Source: Aspidapion aeneum (lineage: Eukaryota; Arthropoda; Insecta; Coleoptera; Brentidae). From it: 64,000 bases of DNA. Of the stretch, positions 34,240 to 45,318 are shown piece by piece (position 1 is the first letter of the stretch; the number at the start of each line of letters is the position of its first letter). The notes beneath the pieces are model-generated. The model was not told where the DNA came from. It ran no database searches and saw only the letters and a list, made by a program, of their open reading frames with translations. The stretch covers positions 8,057,477 through 8,121,476 of the forward strand of contig OY755045.1 in NCBI GenBank assembly GCA_963576565.1, read 5' to 3'. Both the position numbers and the translations under genes were made by a program.

Positions 34240-34700
34240 TTTTATCAGAGTTCCTATCAGCCTTCTAAAGCTCACCCCTCTAGCATTCCTGGAAGTGGGC
34301 AATATTACTTTTACATAAATTTACGTTTATAGGGGAGGAAAGTAAATTGAAATTTTGGTGTATTTTAATTCTTTTCTATAGTTTTATCATAGTTCTTATC
34401 ATTATTCGAAAGCTCAGCTCTCTAGCGTTTCTGGAAGTTAGACAATGTTTAACTTTACATTTAGAGGGGATTTTTAATTCTCTTCTATATTTTTATCCTA
34501 GTTCCTGTCGGCCTTTCAAAGCTCAGCTCTCTAGCGCTTCTGGAACTGGGCAATGTTACTTTTACATAACTTTACATGTATAGGGGAAGGGAGTAAATTA
34601 GAATTTTGAGGTTTTTTGATTTTTTCCAAGAATTTGGTCACAATTTCTATCAGTATGTCAAATTTCAGTTTTCTGGCATGTCTGGAAGTACAGTAGAATT
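34240..34700. repeat. Degenerate minisatellite, ~3-4 units of 110-165 bp
   Basis: The words AGCTCA-CTCTAGCG-TTCTGGAA, GGCAATGTTACTTTTACATA, TATAGGGGA-GGAGTAAATT and TTATC-TAGTTC-TATC recur with indels at about 34255-34325, 34390-34460, 34505-34590 and 34640-34695. No coding. Confidence 0.7.
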
Positions 34701-34773
34701 TTGATGATTTATACAGGAGCATCGAAGGAATGTCAAGTTATTTTTTCGATGACAGGAGTGAGTAGGTGAGTGA

Positions 34774-35215
34774 GTGAGTGGCAATTTCGACCAACAATCA
34801 AATGCTTTACCTTTTTTGGATGTTCTTGAGAAACCAATAGACAGAAACATTCAAACCACTGTATATTGGAAACCTACACACACGGGACAGTACCTAAATT
34901 TTAAGTCTAATCATTCTGTTGCTACAAAACAAGGAGTTATGAGAAGTTTGTATTTAAGCGCCGTAAATATTTGTAGTATTAATAAAGAATTAACCACCGA
35001 AATCTACAACATTAAAAAGGACTTACAACAGAATAGTTGTTCCGAGAAATTAATAAACTCAACGATCTCTAAAATTAAAAACAAACCAAATGTAGCAAAT
35101 TCTCAATATAATAATCCTTTAGGTGTTAATAATATTCTATAATTATGTTCATGGGATTTCAGAAAACATAAGACGGATAGCCAAACACTATAATATAAAA
35201 ACAGTATGTTCATTA
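34774..35215 (+). mobile_element. Penelope-like retroelement fragment
   Basis: Codons 34774-35142 encode a Penelope-type RT thumb region: LPFLDVLEKPIDRN, then TTVYWKPTHTGQYLNFKSNH, QGVMRSLYLSAVNICS and a helical linker. After a one-base frameshift the sequence continues YVHGISENIRRIAKHYNIKT (35150-35215), the segment that precedes the GIY-YIG endonuclease in these elements. The RT palm and endonuclease are missing. LPFLDVL and YWKPTHTGQYLNFKSNH (usually YRKPTHT) are the identifying motifs. Confidence 0.85.
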
Positions 35216-35640
35216 ATTATTGTTACAATAATTGTAATAAAGTTTTGTAACCAAAGCAAACCAGTCAAATAATAAGAAATAATAAATTTTTTGAGTTGTT
35301 CTGTTAAGAATTGGAAGAGACCATCATAAAACACTCTTCTTTCTTTCAAGTATGGTGCTGGTAGACCAGAACACACCAAATGGGTACTCGACGAATAAAA
35401 GGTGCCCACTTGATTTTAAATGACATAACTGGTCTATGGTTCTAAATGAACGTTTACCGTGCACTCAACGCCGATCTCGTTGCTCTTAAAAAAGTGCACC
35501 ATCACTTAACAATCTGTGGTGGTACTGGTGGTGAAGTGAAGGAGTTTAAGAACCCACGCATCTAGGTGCCACCTTAGAGAACGACTCTTTAGAGTAACAG
35601 TCAACTATTTTCTAATCGAAATTTAAAAAGGGTGATCACT
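35216..35640. other. Intergenic
   Basis: Could hold a decayed continuation of the Penelope-like element, but no GIY-YIG motif was found. No other feature. Confidence 0.4.
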
Positions 35641-36266
35641 GAAAGAACATAAGCTCAGAGCTACAACCTGAAATAAGCAATGCGGAAATAAAGAGAGCAT
35701 TAAAGAAAATGAAAAATAACAAATCACCTGGAAACAGGGGCGACTAGTGCATAAGGGCTGCAGAGCTGCAGAACCCCAAAATTTTCACATTATTTGACTA
35801 TTTTTCAGCCACTGCTATTTTTCTCATATAATTATTTTATTTCTAAAATTATTGGAATAGCATTATATTTTCGGTCCGGTGTTGGTATAGTAGGCCTTCA
35901 AATCGCGTACGTGTGTTGAGTATGAGGCCGCGCGCCGTCGCCGAAGGCCGCATTTCACAGTCGCTCAAATGAAGTTATTGGCATTGTTGCGCTGCTAAAT
36001 TGCAACACAACGTAGCTGGGCGGCTAACGAGATCTGTGCTCGGCTAGGCACCCCTTCCTTCGCCCCGCACCGCACTTGCTCTTGGGTTTAGATAGCGAAA
36101 TCTAGACAAAAATAGAGCTGCAAAACTTGCAGTTCCAGTACAATTTCGGGCGGGCGGGCTCAGCGTTGCGTGTTTGCGGGCGCATTTATTTATTTAGAAG
36201 ACGCCAAACGCATGAGCGGGAGGTTATGGTCGTGTTTATTGTTTGTTTTTGTATAATTGTGTCACA

Positions 36267-36490
36267 ATGAATGTGGTGGATAATTTAATTAATGTAAAAA
36301 AATTCTCTCTCTTTACTTGATGATGAAGAAAAACTAAAACTGAAAGAAGAAGGACGCCCATTGCCCGATATTTTAATAGAAAAGTGTGGTTCAAGCCGGA
36401 GAAAATCGTATAAAAGGATTTTTACAAGAGAAATTTATGCCAGAAACGACTGGATATGCGGATGCAAAAAAAAACGCTATATTTTCCTAG
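36267..36490 (+). pseudogene. hAT transposase N-terminal relic (TTF-type zinc finger region)
   Basis: Start MNVVDNLINVKKFS, a frameshift, then SLLDDEEKLKLKEEGRPLPD, EKCGSSRRKSYKRIFTREIY and RNDWICGCKKK, with NAIFS reached only after a second frameshift in the A run. The order (EEK-K-K-GRP, then YKR-F, then W-CGC...F) matches the start of ZMYM/TTF-type hAT transposases. It ends where the element was deleted. Same family type as the C-terminal relic at 19657-20013. Confidence 0.75.
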
Positions 36491-36571
36491 GCATTGTAAT
36501 TTTTGCCAAACCAAACTTGGCAATTTTTTACTTTTTATAATAGACGCGTGATCTGGAGACGGTAAAAAAAA

Positions 36572-37189
36572 ACTCTGCCAATATATGGGCCCCTAAGCTC
36601 ACACTAGGTACTATAGTTATAGTGTACGTGTAAGCTAATATAACTAAAAACTGAAATATATTTTATTCAATTCCAGACTAAATTACCTTTTGTTTGATAC
36701 CACACAAGCCATGTTTTGACTTAAACTCAAATTTTTGAAATCTACCCCCACCCATAAAAAAAACAAAAACTAAAATGTATTTTGTTAAACTCCGGACTCA
36801 ATTACCTTTCGTTTGATATCACACACGCCATATTTTCACTTAAACTCTAATTTTTAAAATATACCTTCACCATTTTTTTTTAAATAAATTAAAATGTATT
36901 TTGTTTAACTGCAGACTCAATTACCTTTCGTTTGATATCACACATGCCATATTTTCACATAAAGTCTAATTTTTGAAATCTTCCCCCACCCTTTTATTTG
37001 GTGTGTGTTCGGTGGATTTTGTTCATTTTTAAATGGGACCATCTCGACCCAAGACCCAGCCTAGGTACCAAATTTCATTAAAATCGGCCAAGCGGTTTTT
37101 GAGTTATGCGCGTTGGTCGTTACAGACAGACATACAGACACACAGACAGACAGACAGACAGACAGACAGACCGACAGACAGACAGACAT

Positions 37190-37223
<34 letters not shown>

Positions 37224-37363
37224 GGCGCAACAAAAAAGTTTCAAAATCATCTGAAACGCAAAGATATATAAAAATTTTTGAAATCGGATCAACTTTTTTT
37301 TTCTCGAAAAAATTAGGATCACCATAGCTCACACTACTATAGTATAGTATATGTGTGAGCTAA
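36572..37363 (+). mobile_element. Hairpin-ended CAGA element, family H copy 2
   Basis: Collinear with copy 1: ACTCTGCCAATATATGGG, 5' AGCTCACAC hairpin (imperfect right side), three ~119-bp internal units, the AAATCGGCCAAGCGG block, the longest CAGA tract (about 37123-37223), and the 3' hairpin TAGCTCACAC...GTGTGAGCTA ending CTAA at 37363. It is inserted inside the hAT element, so it is younger than that insertion. Non-coding. Confidence 0.88.
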
Positions 37364-37804
37364 TAGAATTTTTTATACGCTATCGGCAGAACTCACAAAC
37401 TTTACTGTCACGAGCCGCCACTGCCTGGAAAAGACGGAGTAACGGGAGAAATGCTCAAATATGGTAGTAAAGCTGTAGTAAGTACCCTACATATTCTCCT
37501 GAATAAAATACTAAAAGAAAAAATATTCCCAAACAACTGGAAAGAATCAATAACCATTATTCTACACAAGAAAGGCGATAGAGCAGACCTAAAAAACTAT
37601 CGACCTATAACACTGCTCAATGTAATTTTTAAGATTTTCACGAAAATATTAACAGATAGACTAACTACAAAATTTGACGGATATCAATCAAAGGAACAAG
37701 CAGGCTTCAGAAAAGGTTTCAGTACTGTTGACCACCTATTAACCATAAAAATCCTAATAGAACGAGCCAACGAATACAATATTCCACTATATATTGCGTT
37801 CATA

Positions 37805-38945
37805 CAGTGTCCCCCATAATGTTCGCAACATATGGGAAAAATTTTTATTTGTAAGTTATAGAAAAAAAATTATATACGATCAATCCTGCTTGTTGAATAA
37901 CCTAGAAAGACATTTTGACATTAGTCACGTGATCACTTTCATGACGGCAAATTCAAAAAATTAGTCATGAAAATCCAAAAAGTGAGGTTAGATGGCAAAG
38001 TATCGAAAAAAGTTATTTGAAAAAAGTGTTTAGAATGACATTTTAGGGTCCTCTATGAAATTTGAAGCAATAATAAAAAATAAGAAATACCCTATTTTTG
38101 GCCCCAGCCTTATTATAAATTAATTTTATACAGATTTTATTATTGAAATAGTTCAAGTAACGCAATATTTAATGGGCAAAGGTAAAATGATTCCAAATTC
38201 TTTATTAAAGTAATTCATAAAATATTAAATAAAAATATCCGATTGGCACATGTATGTTTCTTGTCGCAATGGCCTTTTGTTTTGACAGTTTGTAAGGTTT
38301 CCCTGAATTTAGTGTTAATACCACAATGGAAAAGAACAACGTCATTGATATTATTAAATATTTTATTAAAGATTATTATTAAATAATTAATGATGGGGTT
38401 CTTTCTATTGTGGTCATTAACGTATTCTCCGGTTAAGGTATTAATACCAAATTCACGGAAACCTTACAAAATGTCAAAAAAAAGGCGATTGCGACAAGAA
38501 AGGTTCATATGCTAATCGGATATTTCTATTTAATTTTTTATGAAAGAATATGGAATCATTTTACCTTTGTCCATTAAATATTGCGTTACTTAAACTATTT
38601 CAATAATAAAATCTGTATAAAATTAATTCATAATAAGGTTAGGGCCAAAAATAGGGTTGTTCTTATTTTTATTATTATTGCTCCAAATTTCATAGAGGAC
38701 CCTAAAATGACATTCCAAACACTTTTTTCAAATAATTTTTTTCCATATTTTGCGATTTAACCTCACTCTTTGGGATTTCATGCCTAATTGTTTGAATTTG
38801 CCGCCATGACAGTGATCATGTGACAAATGTTAAAATGTCTTTTTAGGATATTCAACAAGCAGGATTGATCGTATATAAAATTTTTTCTCATAGCTCACAA
38901 ATAAAAAATTTTCCCATATGTTGCGAACAATATGGGGGGACACTG
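37805..38945. mobile_element. 1141-bp foldback element at a TA site within LINE-B
   Basis: Almost entirely two ~540-bp inverted arms (ends CAGTGTCCCCCATAATGTTC and its mirror) around a short AT-rich loop near 38375. TA flanks it at 37803-37804 and 38946-38947. The uninterrupted LINE-B sequence in copy 1 (about 31520-31545, minus strand) proves the empty site. Arms carry matching indel-poor blocks such as TTAGGGTCCTC-ATGAAATTT and GGCAAAGGTAAAATGATTCC. Tc1/mariner-type non-autonomous element by TA duplication. Confidence 0.93.
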
Positions 38946-39006
38946 TATACTTTGAAAAAACTTTCGATAGCATTGAGCACTGGGCAGTAAAAGCATCTCT
39001 AATTAA

Positions 39007-39300
39007 TTTAATTTTCATTTTCTTTAATGCTCTCTTTATTTCCGCTTTGCTTATTTCAGGTTGTAACTCTGAGATTATGTTCTTTATTTTCGTTTGGAGT
39101 TTCTTCGTGATTTCTTGTGATGGTTCCCTTTTTGTTTGGTATAATTCTGTATAGAATAGTTGTGTAATATTTATAATATCCTCTTTAACGTTAGTCTCTA
39201 AGCCGTTTATATCCTTTATTTTAATTATTTCATATCTACCTAAAGTCGGCCTTACACATTTCATATTTCTGTTATTTTTTATAACTCTGATAAAAAAAAT
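39007..39300 (-). mobile_element. LINE-B pre-RT fragment in opposite orientation
   Basis: Minus-strand LINE-B sequence upstream of the RT: LGRYEIIKIKDINGLETNVK, DIINITQLFYTELYQTKREP, then ELQPEISKAEIKRALKKMK. It meets LINE-B copy 2 head to head at 39006/39007, so the junction is an inversion or a second insertion. Confidence 0.85.
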
Positions 39301-39302
39301 GT

Positions 39303-40025
39303 GGTGTGGCTCAGGATTATGACGACCTCGAATATATGACACGAAAACTAATAGAAGAGTGCAATAAGTTCGGTGGAATAAAACAGGATCAAATCTAAAA
39401 TACCGGGCAGCGAATTCAGTCCTGTGATGAGTATAAGTACTTAGGTCTAAAAATTACAGCTGACGGAACACCAGACAAAGCTATAAAAGATCGAAACGTA
39501 CAAGGAAGAAAAGCAATAACTTTATTAAATGGAATAATTTGGGACCAAAGTATATCAAAACATAACAAAAAGCTTATACATAACACCATTGTAAAAAGTA
39601 TTATTACATACGGCTCAGAAGTATGGCCAATCAAGGATAGAACAGAAAAAATGCTTTCCGCTACGGAGATGGACTATTGGAGAAGAGCAGCAGGGAAATC
39701 CAACAGAGAAAGAGTTACAAATCAAAGAATAAGAGAAATTATGACAGTGGGGGGAACGTACTTTAGTGGATGATATAAGAACAAAACAACTGGTCTGGTA
39801 CGGACATGTACAAAGAATGAATGATGAAAGACTACCTAAACAAATACTACAATGGAAACCAACTGGCCGAAGAAAACGAGGACGGCTAAGGAGAAGCTGG
39901 AGAGAAGGCATAGACAGTGAAATAAGAATAAGAGGCCTAGATGATGAATTATGGGGAAACAGAAACGAGTGGAGATTGGGTATCGGAAGACGTAGAACGT
40001 TGTGAAACCGATAAATATATATATG
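39303..40025 (+). mobile_element. LINE-C copy 2 (3' part, internal deletion)
   Basis: Plus strand. It starts at the DDLEYMTRKLIEE block, has a deletion around 39366 that removes the WGLEV-NKTEYM part, then continues with the SCDEYKYLGLKIT and DRTEKMLSATEMDYWRRA regions and, after a frameshift near 39755, LVWYGHVQRMNDERLPKQIL and GRRKRGRLRRSW (39766-40005), ending GIGRRRTL. Tail AACCGATAAATATATATA. Confidence 0.88.
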
Positions 40026-40471
40026 ATAAAAAAAAATACTCTATGTAATTATAAGTTTATATAAAAGAAATAAACAAACCTACGATGGTTTAGATTGGAC
40101 ATTTTTAATTTGTCCAATAAAATTTTCAGTCATTACTTACTGTAACACAAAACTGAGTCACCCTGTACAGGTGTTCAAGAAATAAAAAATATTAAAATGA
40201 TTTAAACACTAGTGGCTCGTACTAAAGTCCAAACGCACGCAGCTTATAAATAAATTTAAAATACTAAATAAAGGGAGATTTATATTTGACAGGTGCTTTT
40301 TATTCATACTTTAGGACATAATATAAAACTGGCTTATAGGTCGTGCATTGCATTAATATTTTATTATTATTAAGTGGACTGTTATTTGTTATTAGGGAGG
40401 GCTTGGACCAATAAAATTGTAACGGTAAGTATAGCAATTTGATTAAATTTGAAAAAAGTGGCACTATCGAA
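40026..40471. other. Intergenic
   Basis: A terminus-like CACCCTGTACAGGTG is seen near 40160. No gene. Confidence 0.4.
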
Positions 40472-41750
40472 CGCAGCCCACGAGAAAGACCGGCCCGGGC
40501 GCTGAAATATCACGTGACCGTAAGAGTCCCACAAAAAAAACGCCTCACGGCCCGCTGTCATTATAAAACATGTGTGTGTTCAGTTTTGGTATGTTTGTTT
40601 ACGTCGATTTTTTTTTAATTCGGGCACGAATTTTATGTGAATTTTATCAAAGTTATTAAAATAATGCAGCCCACGAAAACGACTGTAGTGGGGTGCGTTT
40701 AAATAATTAATGGCTAATGAGTAAATTATAAAGAAAATACCTATAAGATAAACAATACCGTGAACGTGTAATTAGTGTTGTTCCTTGTCGGTCCAACTAT
40801 AAAACTGAAACCTAATATGTTGCAAACGGGAAAGAATTGGGAAAATATAAGATCTTGGATAAGATTGATCAAGTAATAGACATCCTTAGTGACATTTTCG
40901 ATAGTGAGAGTGAAAAATGTGTTCAGTTGTCATTTCTTATTGAACAATTAGGTCTCTTGAAAAGAATCGAAAATATGGTGGATACACTTTAATGTTGGCT
41001 TAATCTTTGTTTATCCAGTTATCCAGTGCATACACGTCAATTTACAATTCTAAGGTAATATGTCTTCCGCACCCTCGCAATATTAAAAAACTGATTTGTA
41101 AAATATTGTTAACAGATAGTAATCTCTCTGGTAGTGTGAAATATTTAAAAAGTAAGATACAGCTTTTAAAAGAACATGAGTTGGTAGTTAACTTACACTT
41201 TATTGAAATAGATATTAAACTTTGTGCTGGGTAATTTTTCAAAAAATTATTGACGACCACTACATTCAGTTCATTGAATGGGAAAACCATCTCACTTATT
41301 TACAAAATCACTTGTTTCTTTTTAATAAATTATTGTGAAATGTTTTATATTGAAAATTTTTCTTCAGATAACTCTAGCGAGTGTTTTTGTGGAGAAAAAC
41401 TATTGTCAAAGCTTGAAAAAATTAGTTTAAGGGCATGTAAAGTTTTTTTAAATAATTTTATTAAAAAGCACAATGATTTAGTGTCTGCTAATAAATCTTT
41501 GAATAAGAACTCAAAGATGATGACAGTCAAAGAAAAATTAAAAAACTAAAAGCTTAGGTTTGATATGTCCAATTTTGAAAGACTTGTATATATTTGAAGT
41601 TACTAACGATATTATGTACCTAATATATGTACCTAAAGATATTAGAGTGCAAATTTTGTATAATTTTTTATTTTATAGATTCAGTTCTTTTATCCATAAT
41701 AAACACATATATCATCAAAATATTTTTTTCAATTTTTGTCTATAAAAGAA
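40472..41750 (+). mobile_element. Element D copy 2 (P-element/THAP-like), 3' truncated
   Basis: Collinear with D copy 1 from CGCAGCCCACGAGAAAGACC, with the same internal GCAGCCCAC hairpin region (right arm mutated), to CTATAAAAGAAC, after which similarity ends and an AACCGAACCGAACC run follows. Lacks the right terminal repeat. Its coding part is more open than in copy 1. Confidence 0.75.
41007..41549 (+). pseudogene. P-element-like transposase fragments in D copy 2
   Basis: Frame one (41007-41234) reads MFIQLSSAYTSIYNSKVICL then PHPRNIKKLICKILLTDSNL, YLKSKIQLLKEHELVVNLHF and IEIDIKL. The serine-aromatic-leucine start, LPHPRN(L)xxL and LKEHE...V-L-xxEI series is how THAP9/P-type transposases begin their catalytic part, where EI would contain the first acidic residue; here IEI replaces the usual DEI. 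Frame two (41250-41549) encodes a Lys-rich segment with CGEKLLSKLEKISLRACK. No complete domain remains. Assignment is by motif memory and needs a profile search. Confidence 0.5.
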
Positions 41751-43739
41751 CCGAACCGAACCAAATTTTTGTTTAGGCGTATCTCCCTACCCAGTGGTCC
41801 GATTTTAATTTTTATAAAGCTTGTTATACTCACTTTTTAAAGTCAAATAAATTTTGTCATTACACATTTTTTGATAAATTAAGTAGTTCTTGAGATATAC
41901 CAAGTTATTAGTATTTCTGTCCGCAGAAGACTTAAAATAATAGCCATGCTCATTTTATTGTAGCTACAATATTATTGACATTTGTTTTTTTTTGTTACAC
42001 AGAAGGCTTTAAATTTTTCACTGAAAAGGATATTGGACTGCCTTAAAGAGGGTGGTTTCTAAAACTGTTTACAATATTATAAAAAAAGTGAATTTGCAGC
42101 GAAACGATGCATCCTAGCGAAAAACGATAAAATTAATTTTTTATAGTATTTTTACTTTCGCGTCTTCTGAGTTTTCAAGATAGTCAATAAGTGACTACAA
42201 AACATTTCGTCGTAGGCTAAAAAAATACTTAATTGGTAAAGCATTTTATAGTCTTAGCAATGTTTACACGACTCTATAAACATTGGTCTTAGCGAATTGT
42301 ATGTATCGGTTTAGGAGTTTTAAAGAATGACAGCTTGTCATAATAATACGCTTACTTAATATTTGAGTTTTTTTTTCTTTTTTTAATGATTTTTCCTTTG
42401 TTTTAGTAATGATTTGTTTTTCATTGCTAATAATATTTGATTTATTCATATATATCTTTTTTTAATGGTTTATTTGATATGCATATTAAATTGTTTTTAA
42501 ATCTTTTTATCTGGTTCGACTGTAGTTCTTTAGATTGCTGTTTGATATTAACAAAAGCAAAGGTATTTGCATTGTTTTTATAGATTCGCGTTTTAAATTA
42601 TTTATGGTTGTTTCCGTTTTATATGTTTTATTTTATTATATTTTTTTTTTGTTTGTTTATTTGTAATTTGTATTATGGTTTTTATTAATAGATGACAGGG
42701 TATAAAATGTAACTAACATTTAATTTTAAATAATTTCAATATGAGATAAGAGTTGAATTGCTTTTTTAATGGAGAAATATTTCTTTTTGGACAATAAAGC
42801 TTAAAAAAAAATAAAGCAAAAAATAAAAATTGTTCTTTTTTGGAAATATTGAAATATTGTCCCATCTCCATTCATTAAAATTTATTAGTTTTTTATTACA
42901 ACTATAGCCGCTAGATATGTTCCCTCTCAGCCTTCTACATTTTTTTTAAATCATTTTCGAAATCCTCATAAAATAAATTTTATCTGGAACACTCTGTATA
43001 CTATGGCAAACAAAGCCATTATTTTTGTCCTAGGGCAGAAGCAATCTACCTACAGTGTGAACGTAAAATGCCACTTCACATTGCATTATTGTCAAGCATA
43101 AATTTCATCTTGAAAATATGTCATAAAATTTTTCATAATGAATGTTAAAGTCGAAATGGGATCATTATAATGCATGTTATAATACAATATGACAGGTGGG
43201 TCATATTACCACGATTTATGGTTATTAGTTATATTCCTGCTGGTTTTTACGAAACATTTATTGCAGTTTATAAGGCTTTTAATAGTAAAAGACAATTTTT
43301 TGTTTAATAATTTTTTTTAATTAAAATTAAATCAGAATTTTTATACAAAAAAATCTTTGTTTTTGAATGGCTACTAATCTACAATCTTCTTCAAATCACA
43401 GCTATAAAAAAATCTACAAAACTAAATCAATTTCGTAAAAAAATTATATCTATATACAGCGCTGAAATTTAATAGTTTAAAGCAGTTTGTAAAGAAGTCA
43501 AAGCACCCAACTGAGCAGCTACTTATAAGCTACCAAACGATGCCTTAACTTGAAGAAACTAGATATGTAGTAAAGCTAAGTGAGCCAACAAAAATGGGAT
43601 ATAATTTAGTAAACAAAATTTCTTCTTTCTAAAGGAATGGAGCACTGTGCTGTGATCCGCACCAACATGGACAGAACACTTTTTGGCACCAATTAAATTT
43701 GGAAAAAGCGCCGCATGAGCATATGGACAGAACAACAAC
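41751..43739. other. AT-rich intergenic sequence
   Basis: About 2 kb without recognised genes. An AACCGAACCGAACC run at 41748-41762 mirrors the TTCGG run at 30105-30122. No repeat family identified. Confidence 0.4.
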
Positions 43740-44090
43740 TAACCTAGCTTAAATTTTCCAAGAAGTAAACAAAGGAAGAAATGTGAGAACAACGCTACCG
43801 TATCTGGCTATCGCGGGATGTTTAGCAGCGAAAAACGAAGCTAAACTAGTGAGCAAAGTGGAGAAGGAGCAAGCTCAAGATAACAAAGATCCTGATTGAA
43901 ACACAATAATTTCTGATCTTGCTAAGACTGGTGCAGAATAAGCAAAGACTGACGATGCAGCTAATCCAGCTGAAGCTACTGAGAAGGCAGGATGTGCCTT
44001 CGGAACAGATGCAGAAACTACAATAAATCTAGCAGAGGTCTCTGAGACCAAAAACCCTTGTGTGCTACCTAAATATTACCTGGTCTAGAA
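43740..44090 (-). pseudogene. Cuticular-type gene copy 6, heavily decayed
   Basis: Traces of exon-2 sequence remain in order (GTATCTGGCTA, TTTCTGATCTTGCTAAGACT, GCAGCTAATCC on plus) but no frame is open. The most diverged member of the tandem series. Confidence 0.6.
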
Positions 44091-44153
44091 AAATTAATAA
44101 ATGGCTGAAGCAAGATTTACATTCCACAAATACTAAAAATATTTTTTAACTAT

Positions 44154-44470
44154 TTACCAAGCATTAACCAAAGAGCAGCACCATATGTAGGAGCAAAATT
44201 AGCCTAGTCCAGGATATTCAGCAGCGATACACGCAGCTGACCTAGCAAACAAAAGAGCAAAAGTAGCAAAATAGGGTCCTGCTTAAGGCGAAAGAGGTCC
44301 TGATTGAGACACAGAAGTTTTTGATCTTGCTAAGGCTCATGTAGAACAGCAAAGATAGTAAAGCAAATCTTGCGGTGGCGACTGACAAGGCAGCTTGAGT
44401 TATTACAACAAATTCAGGAACTTGAACAAATCAAGCAGAGATCTTTTAGAAACAAAATCCCAAATTTGCT
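44154..44470 (-). pseudogene. Cuticular-type gene copy 5, decayed
   Basis: The 3' end of the coding region is alignable (plus TTACCAAGCATTAACCAAAG, GCACCATATGTAGGAGCAAA, GGTCCTGATTG-GACACA, TCTTGCTAAGG), followed on plus by frame-breaking indels. No signal peptide exon. Confidence 0.7.
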
Positions 44471-44583
44471 AAAGAAAATAATACTAAGACATTTACATAG
44501 TCCTAGAAGAATTATTCTATAGCCACCAATAGATGAAGCAAGATTTACATTACAAAAATTAACTAAAAATATCTTTTAACTAT

Positions 44584-44830
44584 TTACCAAGTATTAACCA
44601 AAGGAGCAGCACCATATGTAGAAGCAAAGAAACAAAGGACCGAAAGGAGCAAAATAGGGTCTTGCTTGAGCCAGCAGAGGTCCTGACTGAGATGCAATAG
44701 TTTCTGATCTTGCTAAGGAGCAGAAAAAACTGATGGTGCAGCTAATCTTGCTTCGGCAACTGGTAAGGCAGGCTGGGCCATTGGAACAGACGCAGAAGCC
44801 TTTGAGACCAGAAAACCTAAGTTTCCTACC
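44584..44830 (-). pseudogene. Cuticular-type gene copy 4, decayed
   Basis: Begins with the stop-proximal TTACCAAGTATTAACC block and keeps GCACCATATGTAGAAGC, then jumps by a deletion to the GGGTCTTGCTTGAGCCA and CTGATCTTGCTAAGG blocks. Confidence 0.7.
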
Positions 44831-44922
44831 TTAATTAACAATGAGACAACACCACCTGGTCTTTAGCCTACAATAGCTGAAGCAAGATTTTCATTTAAAA
44901 AACTGACAAAAAAATCAACTAT

Positions 44923-45230
44923 TTACCAAGCATTAACCAAAGGACAACACCATATGTGGGAGCAAAGCTAGGGGCAAAGTTAGCATATCTGGCTAGTCAA
45001 ACAAAGCAGTAGAAGGAGCATAATAGGGTCCTGCTTAAACCAACAGAGGTCCTGATTGTGACACAATAGTTTCTGATCTTGCTAAGGATAGTGTAGGAGC
45101 TGCAAAGTCTGTAGTAAAGCAAAACTTCCGTTGGCGACTGGCAAGGCAGCTTGAGCTACTGGAACAAGTTCAGGAACTTCAACAAATCAAGCAAAATCTC
45201 TGCGTGGCTATCCAAAATCACAATGAGACA
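44923..45230 (-). pseudogene. Cuticular-type gene copy 3, decayed
   Basis: Keeps the TTACCAAGCATTAACCAAAG end, CCATATGTGGGAGCAAAG, GGGTCCTGCTTAAACCAACA and TTTCTGATCTTGCTAAGG blocks. Several small deletions break the frame, including loss of the CCAGGATATTCAGCAG block. Confidence 0.75.
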
Positions 45231-45318
45231 TTTACATGGTTCTAGAGGAATTATTTTATAGCCAACAATGGCTGAAGCAAGATTTACATTACAAAAAATG
45301 AAAAAAAAAATCTATCAT

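Larger units (their letters stand above)
35735..37423 (+). mobile_element. hAT element with 8-bp target duplication in LINE-B
   Basis: CCTGGAAA is repeated exactly at 35727-35734 and 37424-37431. Left end CAGGGGCGACTAGTG, right end (inverted) CAGTGGCGGCTCGTGAC. Between them lie a relic of the transposase N-terminus (36267-36490) and a nested family H element (36572-37363). The CAG-type ends, 8-bp duplication and coding relic together place it in hAT firmly. It is deleted for most of the transposase. Confidence 0.93.
35641..39006 (+). mobile_element. LINE-B copy 2, interrupted by a hAT and a foldback
   Basis: LINE-B pieces at 35641-35734, 37424-37804 and 38946-39006 join into one collinear RT region: AEIKRALKKMKNNKSPG, then DGVTGEMLKYGSKAVVSTLH, LKEKIFPNNWKESITIILHK, NYRPITLLNVIFKIFTKILT, EQAGFRKGFSTVDHLLTIK, and NIPLYIAFI continuing after the second insert with the equivalent of the DSIEHWAVKAS block. 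It is truncated at 39006. Intact-looking joins across both inserts identify the insertion sites to the base. Confidence 0.92.

Noticed and set aside
38830..39342. 170-codon minus-strand gene
   Set aside because: A composite frame spanning the right arm of the foldback, the LINE-B fragment and the LINE-C start; not a single gene.
41007..41234. Host THAP-domain gene
   Set aside because: The segment is repeated at 27.7 kb inside an element with terminal inverted repeats, so it is transposon-derived.
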